Shown in pieces: positions 6,731-16,442 of a stretch of DNA of 42,432 nucleotides. Origin of the DNA: Firmicutes bacterium AM55-24TS (GTDB taxonomy: Bacteria; Bacillota; Clostridia; UBA1381); NCBI GenBank assembly GCA_003460745.1, contig QTVU01000024.1, positions 1 through 42,432 of the forward strand, given 5' to 3'. Position numbers and translations under genes: made by a program. The notes beneath the pieces are model-generated. The model saw only the letters and a list, made by a program, of their open reading frames with translations. It was not told where the DNA came from and ran no database searches. Numbering within the stretch: position 1 is the stretch's first letter; every line of letters starts with the position of its first letter.

Positions 6731-7684
6731 TTATCTTACCAACAAATACACCGTATATGCCACATACATAAAAATCATAACTACACCGCAAGGGCGATTA
6801 ATCTTTTTATTAGCAAGTGCAAAAATATAAGTAAACAAGCATATTCCAATCAACACACAACCGTCAATTACCACATTAAAGTCAGTACCTATTTTACCGA
6901 TCGTCGCCGATATTCCGAGAATGAACAACAAATTAAATATATTCGAGCCGATTACGTTACCTACCGCAATATCATTTTGTTGTTTTCTTGCGGCAACAAT
7001 CGAAGTCACAAGTTCAGGAAGTGATGTACCTATTGCCACAACGGTAAGACCGACAACTCTTTCACTCATTCCCGCCATAAGTGCAAGTTCCCTTGCGCCT
7101 TTAACAGTAAGCTGACCGCCGACCACAACACCGACAAAGCCGATTATTATAAACAATAGGCATTTCCACATTGGCAAATCTGCCTTTTTGCTATCCTCCG
7201 CACTTTCAATTAATTTACTTTCTTTCTTACCCATCACAACAGAACCGACCATAAACACCGCAAACAATGCAAGAAGTATAATACCGTCCAATCTTGTCAA
7301 TGCAATATCACCATGATTTAATGTCATTAAAAGCACAATCATTACAGCGGTTATACCGATACAGAATGGAAAATCACGTTTTAGGATATTTCCTTTTACA
7401 GCAACAGGTGCGAACAAAGCACTTGCACCAAGTACGACAAGCGTATTAAACATATTTGATCCGATTATATTACCGATTGCAATTTCATTACTGCCTTGCA
7501 GTGACGCAGTTATGCTAACCGCCGCCTCGGGCAAACTTGTTCCGAACGCCACTACCGTAAGTCCGACTATATATGCCGGAATTCTCAACTTTGCCGACAA
7601 ATCACACGCACCGTCAACAAACAAATCCGCACCTTTAACCAAAAGCACAAACCCTATCACCAAAAATAAAATCATTAAAACCAT
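6731..7684 (-). CDS. Calcium/sodium antiporter of the CaCA family (YrbG-like)
   Basis: This is a 317-residue membrane protein built from two homologous halves, each with the CaCA alpha-repeat. The first half has GTSLPEAAVS and GNIIGSNMFNTL; the second has GTSLPELVTS and GNVIGSNIFNLL. The acidic residues in GTSLPE coordinate the transported cation. About ten transmembrane helices are visible. Members exchange Ca2+ for Na+ (or H+) across the cell membrane. An AAGGAG ribosome binding site lies ten bases before the ATG. No promoter is evident between it and the hairpin at 7729-7757. Confidence 0.9.
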   Translation of the reverse strand: MVLMILFLVIGFVLLVKGADLFVDGACDLSAKLRIPAYIVGLTVVAFGTSLPEAAVSITASLQGSNEIAIGNIIGSNMFNTLVVLGASALFAPVAVKGNILKRDFPFCIGITAVMIVLLMTLNHGDIALTRLDGIILLALFAVFMVGSVVMGKKESKLIESAEDSKKADLPMWKCLLFIIIGFVGVVVGGQLTVKGARELALMAGMSERVVGLTVVAIGTSLPELVTSIVAARKQQNDIAVGNVIGSNIFNLLFILGISATIGKIGTDFNVVIDGCVLIGICLFTYIFALANKKINRPCGVVMIFMYVAYTVYLLVR

Positions 7685-7728
7685 TAAATATAAGCTCCTT
7701 TTCCTCTGTAATTCCTCATAAAAGCAAA

Positions 7729-7757
7729 GTAGACAAAACCCATATGGTTTTGTCTAC
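7729..7757 (-). terminator. Terminator hairpin after the ABC ATPase gene; repeated near 38.9 kb
   Basis: GTAGACAAAACC pairs with GGTTTTGTCTAC around a short loop. On the minus strand TTTGCTTTT follows, a weak T tract. An almost identical hairpin (core TAGACAAAACC...GGTTTTGTCTA) lies at 38941-38967 downstream of an unrelated gene. Confidence 0.65.
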
Positions 7758-7777
7758 AATTAAATTGTCTAATCGAA

Positions 7778-8886
7778 TTAGTGAACGATAGCCATTTCTG
7801 TATCCTTATCAAAGATATGAATTTTGTTTGTTTCAAATGCAACCTTGATTGTATCACCAATCTTAGCTGTTGAACGTTGATTAACTCTTGCTGTGAACTG
7901 TTCACCTGCAAGTTCAAGATACAAATATGTTTCAGCACCCATCATTTCAGTAACTTCAACGTATGCATTACATACAGCCTCAGGTCTGCTTGAAATGAAT
8001 GCCTCGTCATCGTGAATATCTTCAGGTCTGATACCAACGATTACTTCCTTACCGATATAACCTTCAAGTCAGGTGTAACCTTACCGTTAGGAATCATAAT
8101 CTTGTTATCGCCAAATGATGCGTATACGCTGCCGTTTTCCTTTGATAGTGTAGCAGTAACGAAGTTCATTTGCGGTGAACCGATAAATCCTGCAACGAAT
8201 ACGTTATCAGGCTTTGTATAAAGGTTAGCAGGTGTATCAACTTGTTGAATAACACCGTCCTTCATAACAACGATACGAGTACCCATTGTCATAGCCTCTG
8301 TCTGGTCATGAGTAACGTACATAAATGTTGTTTGAAGTTTGTTATGTAACTTCTTAATTTCAGTTCTCATTGCAACTCTTAGCTTTGCATCAAGGTTTGA
8401 TAGAGGTTCGTCCATAAGGAATACCTTAGGATTACGAACGATTGCACGTCCCATAGCAACACGCTGTCTTTGACCGCCTGAAAGAGCCTTTGGCTTTCTG
8501 TCGAGTAGATGCTCAATGTCAAGAATCTTTGCAGCTTCTGTAACACGCTTCTTGATTTCGTCCTTTGGAGTTTTTCTAAGCTTTAGACCAAATGCCATAT
8601 TTTCAAATACTGTCATATGAGGATATAGAGCGTAGTTTTGGAAAACCATTGCAATATCTCTGTCTTTAGGAGCAACGTCGTTTACAAGACGTCCGCCTAT
8701 ATAAAGTTCACCTTCTGAAATTTCTTCAAGACCGGCAACCATTCTTAGAGTTGTTGACTTACCACAACCTGAAGGACCTACAAGGATGATGAATTCCTTA
8801 TCGTCAATGTCAAGTGTAAAGTCACTTACAGCAGTAACGCCGCCTGCATATCTTTTGTAAATGTGTTTTAATTGTAAATCTGCCAT
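7778..8886 (-). CDS. Sugar ABC transporter ATPase, MsmX/UgpC type, interrupted by a frameshift
   Basis: This ATPase energises carbohydrate ABC importers and in Bacillota is often shared by several of them. The first segment (8886-8041) carries Walker [11 protein letters not shown]-loop [11 protein letters not shown], signature LSGGQRQR, Walker [13 protein letters not shown] and the H-loop VTHDQ. Reading then stops, but the next frame continues from about 8069 to the TAA at 7778-7780 with typical C-terminal TOBE motifs ([19 protein letters not shown]). One extra base near 8069, in the GG of TTGAAGGTT, restores a 369-residue protein of normal family length. Upstream in-frame ATG codons are ignored because AGAGGGG lies 11 bases before the ATG at 8886. 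No permease or binding-protein gene is adjacent. Confidence 0.85.
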
Positions 8887-9121
8887 AATTAATTGTTCCC
8901 CTCTCGTCCAAGAAAAATTTTTATACAAAATAAACCAGATTTCATTTATTCTGCTTGTTTAAGTGTATTGTTATCTTTATAATACATCTTTTTGATATAT
9001 ATATGATAACATATTTAAATACAAATTGTTAGTCGTATAATTCACAAAAATACTTTTTATTCTTTAGTAAAATTAACTAAACATATTTTAATCATATGAC
9101 AAAAAGGAGTTTTTTGCTTGA

Positions 9122-11191
9122 TTACTCTTTATTTTTTGAGCTTTGTATAACTTTTTCGGCAACATTTGACGGAGCTTGCTCGTAACGGGTAAATTCAAAC
9201 GAGAACATACCTCTGCCCTGACTCATAGAACGCAAGTCGGTCGCATAACGGAACATTTCGGACATAGGCACTTCAGCCTCAACCATATTAAGTCCCTCTT
9301 TATCGCTTTCGCCCATACCCATAATCTGGCCGCGGCGTTTATTAATATCACCGATAATATCGCCCATAATATTTTCAGGAATATATACTTTCAAGTAGCC
9401 GATAGGCTCAAGCAAGACAGGGTTAGCCTGTTTCAAACCCTCTTTGTACGCAATAGCCGCCGCCGTCTTAAATGCCATTTCCGATGAATCTACAGGGTGA
9501 TACGAACCGTCAAGTAATGTGGCTTTCAAGTTCACAACGGGATAACCTGCAAGCACACCTTTCCGGCACGAATCACGCAAGCCTTTTTCAACGGCAGGGA
9601 AATAGTTTTTAGGCACAGAACCGCCGAATACTTTTTCTTCAAAAATCATATCTTCCGACACACCCGGTTCAAATTCAATCTTAACATGACCGTACTGACC
9701 GTGACCGCCCGATTGTTTCTTGTGCTTGCCTTCAACGGTAGCCTTGCCCTTGATTGTTTCGCGATACGGAACAATAGGGTCTTCCAAAACTGCGCCGACG
9801 CCGTATTTTGATTTTAATTTGCTTATAATAACATCAATATGCTGTTCGCCCTGACCGTTTATAAGAGTCTGTTTTGTTTCGGTATTGTTCGTAATTGTGA
9901 ATGTCGGATCCTCCTCCATAAGCTTGTTAAGACCGCTTATAATCTTTTCTTCATCACCCTTTGTCTGCGGTTTAATCGCCATAGACAAAACAGGCTGCGG
10001 AAATTCAATACCGGTAAGTATGATATTCTTACCCTTTTCACATAATGTATCACCTGTTTTTGTGCTTTCAAGTTTTGCAACCGCGCCGATGTCACCGGCT
10101 TTTATCGACTTTGCGTCAAGCTGTTTTTTACCGCAAAGATTAAATACCTTGCCTATCTTTTCGTTTACGTCCTTGTTCGGATTGTAAAGCGTGCTGTCAC
10201 CCTTTACCTCACCGGAATAAACTCTGAACAACGACATCTTACCAACATAAGGGTCTGCGATTGTTTTAAATACAACCGCCGCCGTTGTTTCCGTTTCACT
10301 CTGTACAAGCTCAACAGGCTCACCTGTATCGGCAACTCTCGCTATTTCCTCAATTTCCGACGGAGCAGGCAAATACTTACCCATACCGTCCATAAGCGAA
10401 CGCACACCGATATTATCCTGACCGCTGCCACAGTATACAGGATAAATAACACCGTCCTTAACACCTTTTCTTATAGCTTGCTTAATTTCGTCAAAAGTAA
10501 ATTCTTCACCGTTGAAATACTTAACCATAAGTGCCTCATCGGTTTCGGCAACAGCCTCCATAATCATTTCTCTAAGCGGTGCGACAATTTCCGCCATACC
10601 GTCGGGTACAGGAATATCCACTCTGTCCTGTCCTTCGTATCTTCTTGCCGTCATATCGACAATATCGACAAAGCCTTTGAATTCGTCACCCTCTCTTATC
10701 GGATAAACGAACGGAGTTACTGATTTTCCGAACTTTTCTTTCATTTCCTCAAGAGTTTTTTGATAATCCGCTCTGTCATCATCAATTTTGTTGACAAAGA
10801 ACATAATCGGCACACCTCTTTGTTTTGCGTATCTGAACACGTTCTCCGTACCGACGCTTACACCGCTTCTTCCGCTCAATACAATAAGTGCCGAATCCGC
10901 CGCACGGATACCCTCTTTAACGTCACCGACAAAATCAAAAAAGCCCGGTGTGTCTATCATATTATATTTCATATCTTTCCACTCTACCGTTGCAAGAGCG
11001 GTTGAAATACTGAATTGTCTTTTGATTTCTTCACCGTCATAGTCCGTTACAGTGTTGCCGTCAGCTACTTTGCCCATTCTGTCAGTCATTTTCGCATTGA
11101 ACAGCATTGCCTCTGTAAGCGTTGTCTTACCGCATTTACCGTGTCCCATAACAGCGATGTTCCGAATTGCGTCCATTGAATACGTTTTCAT
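9122..11191 (-). CDS. Elongation factor G-like GTPase (EF-G paralogue)
   Basis: This is a 689-residue translational GTPase with EF-G domains I-V. G1 is GHGKCGKT, G3 is DTPGF and G4 is NKID. The C-terminal domain V contains the Arg-Ser-rich DLRSMSQGRGMFSFEF. The GHGKCGKT P-loop (in place of AHIDAGKT) and the short G' region place it with the EF-G-like paralogue group rather than canonical FusA, which normally sits with rpsL-rpsG. The role of this paralogue is not settled. The start is set at 11191, where AGGAGGG precedes the ATG, instead of an ATG 12 codons upstream. It appears to be a single-gene unit. I see no convincing terminator in 8887-9121. Confidence 0.85.
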   Translation of the reverse strand: MKTYSMDAIRNIAVMGHGKCGKTTLTEAMLFNAKMTDRMGKVADGNTVTDYDGEEIKRQFSISTALATVEWKDMKYNMIDTPGFFDFVGDVKEGIRAADSALIVLSGRSGVSVGTENVFRYAKQRGVPIMFFVNKIDDDRADYQKTLEEMKEKFGKSVTPFVYPIREGDEFKGFVDIVDMTARRYEGQDRVDIPVPDGMAEIVAPLREMIMEAVAETDEALMVKYFNGEEFTFDEIKQAIRKGVKDGVIYPVYCGSGQDNIGVRSLMDGMGKYLPAPSEIEEIARVADTGEPVELVQSETETTAAVVFKTIADPYVGKMSLFRVYSGEVKGDSTLYNPNKDVNEKIGKVFNLCGKKQLDAKSIKAGDIGAVAKLESTKTGDTLCEKGKNIILTGIEFPQPVLSMAIKPQTKGDEEKIISGLNKLMEEDPTFTITNNTETKQTLINGQGEQHIDVIISKLKSKYGVGAVLEDPIVPYRETIKGKATVEGKHKKQSGGHGQYGHVKIEFEPGVSEDMIFEEKVFGGSVPKNYFPAVEKGLRDSCRKGVLAGYPVVNLKATLLDGSYHPVDSSEMAFKTAAAIAYKEGLKQANPVLLEPIGYLKVYIPENIMGDIIGDINKRRGQIMGMGESDKEGLNMVEAEVPMSEMFRYATDLRSMSQGRGMFSFEFTRYEQAPSNVAEKVIQSSKNKE

Positions 11192-11311
11192 TTGATTGAC
11201 CCTCCTAATATAATATTTTTCGTTCATTTTATTTGGCTACTAATCAATTTGTATGTCCTTTGCTATAGCCTCGTATATTACATATATACCACATTATCAT
11301 ATAAAGATAAC

Positions 11312-11356
11312 AAAAAAAGTACCGTCAGATTATAAAAATCAAACGATACTTTTTTG
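11312..11356. terminator. Terminator downstream of the lysozyme-like gene
   Basis: An imperfect stem pairs AAAAAAGTACCGT (left) with ACGATACTTTTTT (right), with inner GATT/AATC pairing. Terminal A and T runs on both sides let it end minus-strand transcription; the upstream EF-G-like gene starts beyond it. Confidence 0.75.
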
Positions 11357-11373
11357 TACATATTCACTAACTT

Positions 11374-12372
11374 TTATTTTGTTATTTCAACAGTTCTTGT
11401 GTCACCGTTCCAATCAACAGTAACATTAAATGCTTCCATGACAAATCTAAGCGGAACCATTGTTCTGTTGTTCATAAGCGTTGCGGGTGCATCAAGCGTT
11501 ATCGGTGTATCATTTATGTACGCAACATCACTGTCAAGATACATCACGACTTTGTCGCCGCCCTTTTTAACCGTAATCTCCTGCTTGTCACCGTCCCAAT
11601 CTACTTTTGCATTGAGAGCCTCTGATATACCTCTTACGGGTATCATTGTATACGTTTCACCGTCAATGGTTTCAAGCAACGGATACTGGTCGTCAAACGC
11701 AAGCAATTTACCGTCTATTCTTACCTTTGCACCTATGTAATCAATATCATTATGATAATATCTCATAACGTGTTCTATGTACTGCGCGTCACCGTAAGTA
11801 TTGTACGGCCAATTTGTCGCATACTGCGCGGCATTGACGCGTTCCGAAAGCCAATCGTCACCCTTCGCCGCAATTATTCTGTCAAGCACGGTTTGTCCGA
11901 AGTTATAAGACTGAATCATTTTCATATAATCACAATCATATCTGATAAGCGACTGTGAAATTAAATATGCCGCAAACGGCACTGCCTTAGTCGGATCAAG
12001 TCTGTCTTGAAGCGTCCATTTTTCTCCCGTAGTGTCCTCACCGAACTTGGCGAATGATTTTTCCAAAGTATTTTCAATCTGCATTATACCCCATGCCGGA
12101 TATTCACTTCCGTCATCACGGTAACTCAAATTTCTTCCCGATGATTCTTGCATACATATTGCCGCAAGCAAGTTTGGGTCTACACCGTATTGGTCACCTG
12201 CCTGCTCGAATAAATCATAATAACTTTTTACCGCCGAATTAAGCTGAGCCGTACCGATTTCAATACCGTCCATACTTGTGCCTTGATGGTCGGGTATAGC
12301 CCCCGCCGCAAGTGCCGTAAATGACGATGCCGAAATCACCGCCGCAAGTGCCATTCCTATAAATTTCTTCAT
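11374..12372 (-). CDS. Secreted lysozyme-like (SLT) protein with copper-amine-oxidase-N-type domain
   Basis: The 332-residue product has a signal peptide (about 1-22). A lysozyme-like lytic transglycosylase domain spans about 45-190. It contains AGDQYGVDPNLLAAICMQES, with the catalytic-type Glu in QES, then GIMQIE and SYNFGQ. C-terminal stalk repeats of the copper-amine-oxidase N-domain type follow (about 205-332: YTMIPVRGISEALNAKVDWD and RTMVPLRFVMEAFNVTVDWN). Such proteins cleave peptidoglycan, and the C-terminal domain is often a wall-binding module in Clostridia. The start at 12372 is chosen because GGAG lies eight bases upstream; the earlier TTG is too close to it. Confidence 0.85.
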   Translation of the reverse strand: MKKFIGMALAAVISASSFTALAAGAIPDHQGTSMDGIEIGTAQLNSAVKSYYDLFEQAGDQYGVDPNLLAAICMQESSGRNLSYRDDGSEYPAWGIMQIENTLEKSFAKFGEDTTGEKWTLQDRLDPTKAVPFAAYLISQSLIRYDCDYMKMIQSYNFGQTVLDRIIAAKGDDWLSERVNAAQYATNWPYNTYGDAQYIEHVMRYYHNDIDYIGAKVRIDGKLLAFDDQYPLLETIDGETYTMIPVRGISEALNAKVDWDGDKQEITVKKGGDKVVMYLDSDVAYINDTPITLDAPATLMNNRTMVPLRFVMEAFNVTVDWNGDTRTVEITK

Positions 12373-12413
12373 AATCAACTCTCCTTTTATGATAACTTGA
12401 TATGTACACTCCC

Positions 12414-12442
12414 ATTATACACTTATCATATTAATCCGTCAA
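12414..12442 (-). promoter_or_regulatory. Promoter of the lysozyme-like gene
   Basis: On the minus strand TTGACG (12442-12437) and TATAAT (12419-12414) have a 17-bp spacer, about 40 bases before the ATG. Confidence 0.75.
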
Positions 12443-12484
12443 TGGCTGTTATTTCCTACGAATTTCATATTATATGTGTTCGTT

Positions 12485-12514
12485 TTGAATAATACAGTGA
12501 TTATTTGGTAATAC
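12485..12514 (+). promoter_or_regulatory. Candidate eno promoter
   Basis: TTGAAT (12485-12490) and TAATAC (12509-12514) are 18 bp apart, about 35 bases ahead of the eno start. The match is moderate. Confidence 0.45.
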
Positions 12515-12524
12515 TCTATTATGA

Positions 12525-13820
<1,296 letters not shown>

Positions 13821-13826
13821 TCACAC

Positions 13827-13862
13827 AAAAAGGCACTTACTTATGTAAGTGCCTTTATTTTA
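13827..13862. terminator. Bidirectional terminator between eno and the purine permease
   Basis: A perfect stem AAGGCACTTAC (13830-13840) / GTAAGTGCCTT (13845-13855) with a TTAT loop is flanked by A and T runs. On the minus strand it is followed by TTTTTGTGTGATTAA, the same tail found beside the palindromes at 6.3-6.5 kb. Confidence 0.9.
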
Positions 13863-15176
13863 TTGTTTATGTGCCTCCATATTTTTCGGCAACACCAAAT
13901 TCAAAATTATCGAAACCAAGAACACAACCGCAACGCAGTTTTCAGCGAACACGTTTTGAATGATTTGCGGAAAGATTGAAAAAATTTCGGGAACTTGTGT
14001 AAAGCCAAGTCCGATACTCAATGACAATGCGGCGATAATAATATTTCTTTGTGAAAAACCGCATTTTGCAATCATCTGCAAACCGCTTATAACAATATTA
14101 CCGAACATCATAAGCGTACAGCCGCCAAGCACAGCCTCAGGCAATGTTGCAAGTAATGTTCCGAACATAGGGAACAATCCTGCCAAAACCATAATAACGC
14201 AGCCTGTGAAAATCGTAAATCTGTTTACGACTTTTGTCATTGAAACAAGTCCCACGTTTTGGCTGAACGACGTAATCGGCAAACAACCGAAAAGTCCCGA
14301 CAATGCACTGACAAAGCCGTCTGCGGCGATTGAGCCTGTAAGCTCCTTCTTTGAAACCTCACGATTTAATCCCGATGACGCAAGTGCCGATGTATCTCCT
14401 ATTGTTTCCGTTGCGGACACAAGGAAAATCACAAGCACGGAAATAATCGCGCCTATATTGAATGTCGGTTTAATCGGAAGTATCTGCGGAAGTGATACGA
14501 TTTGTGCCGTACTCAATCCCGAAAAATCAACCATACCCATACACACCGCAACGATATAACCTACGATAAGTCCGAACAATACGGACAACTGTTTCCAATA
14601 TGATTTAGCGAAAATATTAAATCCGATACAACAAACCAACGTAATTGTTCCGAGAATTAAATTTTTAGCCGAGCCGAAGTCCTCCGCACCCGAGCCGCCG
14701 CCGAACGATGTTGCGCCGACCGACAAAAGCGAAAAGCCGATAGCCGTTACAACCGAAGCCGCCACAATCGGCGAAATCAGTTTTACCCAATATTTTGCGA
14801 AAAGTCCGAGTATGCCTTCAATAATTCCGCCTATAATAACCGCTCCGACAATGGCTCCGTATCCGTATGTAGGACCGACAAAACAGAACACAGATACAAA
14901 CGTAAAACTTATTCCCATTACAATCGGCAATCCCGAACCTACTTTCCATATAGGATACAACTGAATTACAGAACCTATTCCCGCAACAATCATAGCTGTT
15001 TGAATAAGTCTTGCGGTTTCGGTTGTGTCTAAACCGCAAGCACTTGAAACAATAATAATCGGTGCGATATTCGCAACGAACATAGCCAAAATATGTTGCA
15101 GACCAAACGGAATAGCTTTTGAAACAGGCACTTTTCCGTCTAACTGATAAATGTTATTAATATCACTGTTTTTCAT
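13860..15176 (-). CDS. Xanthine/uracil permease family transporter (NCS2)
   Basis: This is a 438-residue polytopic protein of the nucleobase-cation symporter-2 family, with about 12-14 helices. The family signature appears as the conserved acidic segment SATETIGDTSALAS (about residue 265) and the QNVGLVSMTKVVNR motif. Its position directly after xpt, with stop and start separated by only a base or two, makes a xanthine/purine permease (PbuX-like) likely, as in the Bacillus xpt-pbuX operon. The substrate is inferred from context. Confidence 0.88.
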   Translation of the reverse strand: MKNSDINNIYQLDGKVPVSKAIPFGLQHILAMFVANIAPIIIVSSACGLDTTETARLIQTAMIVAGIGSVIQLYPIWKVGSGLPIVMGISFTFVSVFCFVGPTYGYGAIVGAVIIGGIIEGILGLFAKYWVKLISPIVAASVVTAIGFSLLSVGATSFGGGSGAEDFGSAKNLILGTITLVCCIGFNIFAKSYWKQLSVLFGLIVGYIVAVCMGMVDFSGLSTAQIVSLPQILPIKPTFNIGAIISVLVIFLVSATETIGDTSALASSGLNREVSKKELTGSIAADGFVSALSGLFGCLPITSFSQNVGLVSMTKVVNRFTIFTGCVIMVLAGLFPMFGTLLATLPEAVLGGCTLMMFGNIVISGLQMIAKCGFSQRNIIIAALSLSIGLGFTQVPEIFSIFPQIIQNVFAENCVAVVFLVSIILNLVLPKNMEAHKQ

Positions 15177-15177
15177 T

Positions 15178-15761
15178 TTATTGTTCCTCTCTGAATTTAA
15201 TCATACCTGTTTTGCTGTCCATATCGTCAACTATTGCCAAAGATTCTAATTGAAAACCTAAGTTACGAATAATTCTTCCGCCTGCTTGGAAGCCTTTTTC
15301 AACAGCTATTCCTATTCCCTCAACCGTTGCACCGGCTGACTTGACTATCTGAATTAATCCCTGCAGTGCACAACCGTTTGCCAAGAAATCATCGATAATC
15401 AATACACGGTCGTTTTCATTCAAAAACTTTTTCGCAACAATAACCTGATTTTTGCATTTGTGCGTGAATGACTCAACCTCCGCAACGTACATTTCACCCT
15501 CAAGATTTACGCTCTTTGATTTTTTCGCAAAAACAACAGGCACACCGAAATGTTGTGCGGCGATACAGGCAATACCTATACCCGATGCTCGATAGTCAAA
15601 ATTTTATTTATATTCGCACCCTCAAAGCGTTTTTTCCATTCCTTGCCCATCTCATTAAACAAATCAATGTCCATTTGATGATTTAAAAAGCTGTCCACTT
15701 TAAGCACGTTACCCTCTTTAACTATTCCGTCCTTTAAAATTCTTTCCTCTAAACAGTTCAT
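15178..15761 (-). CDS. xpt: Xanthine phosphoribosyltransferase, interrupted by a frameshift
   Basis: This enzyme converts xanthine plus PRPP to XMP. The N-terminal segment (15761 to about 15590) has the Xpt-typical [16 protein letters not shown] and KILTIE. The next frame continues as [23 protein letters not shown] and contains the PRPP-binding loop [11 protein letters not shown]. Adding one base near 15590 (GAGCATCG to GAGGCATCG) gives a 194-residue protein, the length of the Bacillus enzyme. Start 15761 follows GAGGAGAG. It forms an operon with the permease gene. Confidence 0.88.
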
Positions 15762-15793
15762 CTTTACTCTCCTCAAATAATAAAATATATACG

Positions 15794-15822
15794 ATTATAC
15801 CACACCTACACCCATAATACAA
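15794..15822 (-). promoter_or_regulatory. Promoter of xpt-permease operon
   Basis: On the minus strand TTGTAT (15822-15817) and TATAAT (15799-15794) have a 17-bp spacer. The transcript would start only about 25-30 bases before the xpt ATG, leaving no room for a purine riboswitch. Confidence 0.7.
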
Positions 15823-15844
15823 TTAATATCGACATCAAATTGCA

Positions 15845-15872
15845 AAAAAATATGAGGACTTTTTAAGTCCCC
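15845..15872 (-). terminator. Terminator upstream of xpt
   Basis: On the minus strand GGGGACTT pairs with AAGTCCTC around AAA (one G-T pair) and is followed by ATATTTTTTT. It overlaps the stop codon of the small membrane ORF. Confidence 0.8.
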
Positions 15873-16042
15873 ATATTTGTGTTGTTTTCATTTTTCAAAT
15901 CACTGTGAATACGATGATATTCCGGACTTTCCATCATCATTACCTGATGAACTCCGATACCTTTCAGAAGCGGTAATTTAAGTCTGTACTTAACCCAAAT
16001 GAATGCGTATATAAACAATGCCGCAAACAGAACAAAGCACAA
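15863..16042 (-). CDS. Small membrane ORF with uncertain start
   Basis: An open frame encodes a hydrophobic helix (CFVLFAALFIYAFIW) followed by a basic linker and a polar tail with VMMMESPEYHRIHSD. The frame is open upstream to a stop near 16093 but has no ATG or GTG; the only candidate initiator is a TTG at 16042, giving 59 residues. It ends exactly at a strong terminator, which supports expression. It may be the 3' remnant of a longer gene, since the truncated ORF just upstream is in another frame. Function is unknown. Confidence 0.35.
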   Translation of the reverse strand: MCFVLFAALFIYAFIWVKYRLKLPLLKGIGVHQVMMMESPEYHRIHSDLKNENNTNMGT

Positions 16043-16070
16043 AATATATATATTTCTTCTTTGTACAGAG

Positions 16071-16295
16071 TCAGTTGATATACTTGTCTTTTACGTCCGT
16101 GTCAAAGCCGATAAAATATGACTGTTCTTTTCTTATCTTTCGGTCATCGTCTAAAATGATAAACCAACCTTTCGTGTACGGAATAAGCATTCGTATCATT
16201 TTCATTATTTTGCTCGTAAATACATCAAGTTCATCAATCGTGTATAGCTCAAGCAGCATATTATTAATAGTATTCCATTCATTTTCCGTAAGCAT
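16071..16295 (-). CDS. Truncated regulator-like protein (N-terminal domain only)
   Basis: The 74-residue ORF starts MLTENEWNTINNMLLELY after a strong GGAGGAG site, which is why 16295 is chosen over an ATG 17 codons upstream. Its sequence (helical start, then MLIPYTKGWFIILDDD) resembles the N-terminal sensor domain of a clostridial LuxR-type regulator group of about 200 residues. No helix-turn-helix follows in any frame, so it is probably truncated. The family assignment is tentative. Confidence 0.45.
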   Translation of the reverse strand: MLTENEWNTINNMLLELYTIDELDVFTSKIMKMIRMLIPYTKGWFIILDDDRKIRKEQSYFIGFDTDVKDKYIN

Positions 16296-16355
16296 AATTT
16301 CTCCTCCGATTTCCAGCGAAAATAAACAGTTTTCGATAATATTCAAGCTTTTTCT

Positions 16356-16383
16356 ATTATAACATACTTATAACAAAAAACAA
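16356..16383 (-). promoter_or_regulatory. Promoter of the truncated regulator-like ORF
   Basis: On the minus strand TTGTTT (16383-16378) and TATAAT (16361-16356) are 16 bp apart, about 60 bases before the ATG at 16295. Confidence 0.6.
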
Positions 16384-16405
16384 GAATATTATACATTTTT
16401 CGCAT

Positions 16406-16437
16406 AAAAAAAGCTACTGTATGAAAGTAGCTTTTTT
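16406..16437 (-). terminator. Terminator of the V/A-type ATPase operon
   Basis: GCTACT / AGTAGC with flanking A7 and T6 arms forms a U-tailed hairpin on the minus strand, five bases after the stop codon of subunit D. Confidence 0.9.
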
Positions 16438-16442
16438 GTCTG

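Noticed and set aside
8041..8075. Programmed -1 frameshifting in the ABC ATPase gene
   Set aside because: There is no slippery heptamer and no downstream stem; such a control is not known for this family. A one-base deletion is simpler.
15777..15900. Purine riboswitch upstream of xpt
   Set aside because: The promoter sits too close to the start codon and the upstream hairpin is a terminator of the preceding unit.
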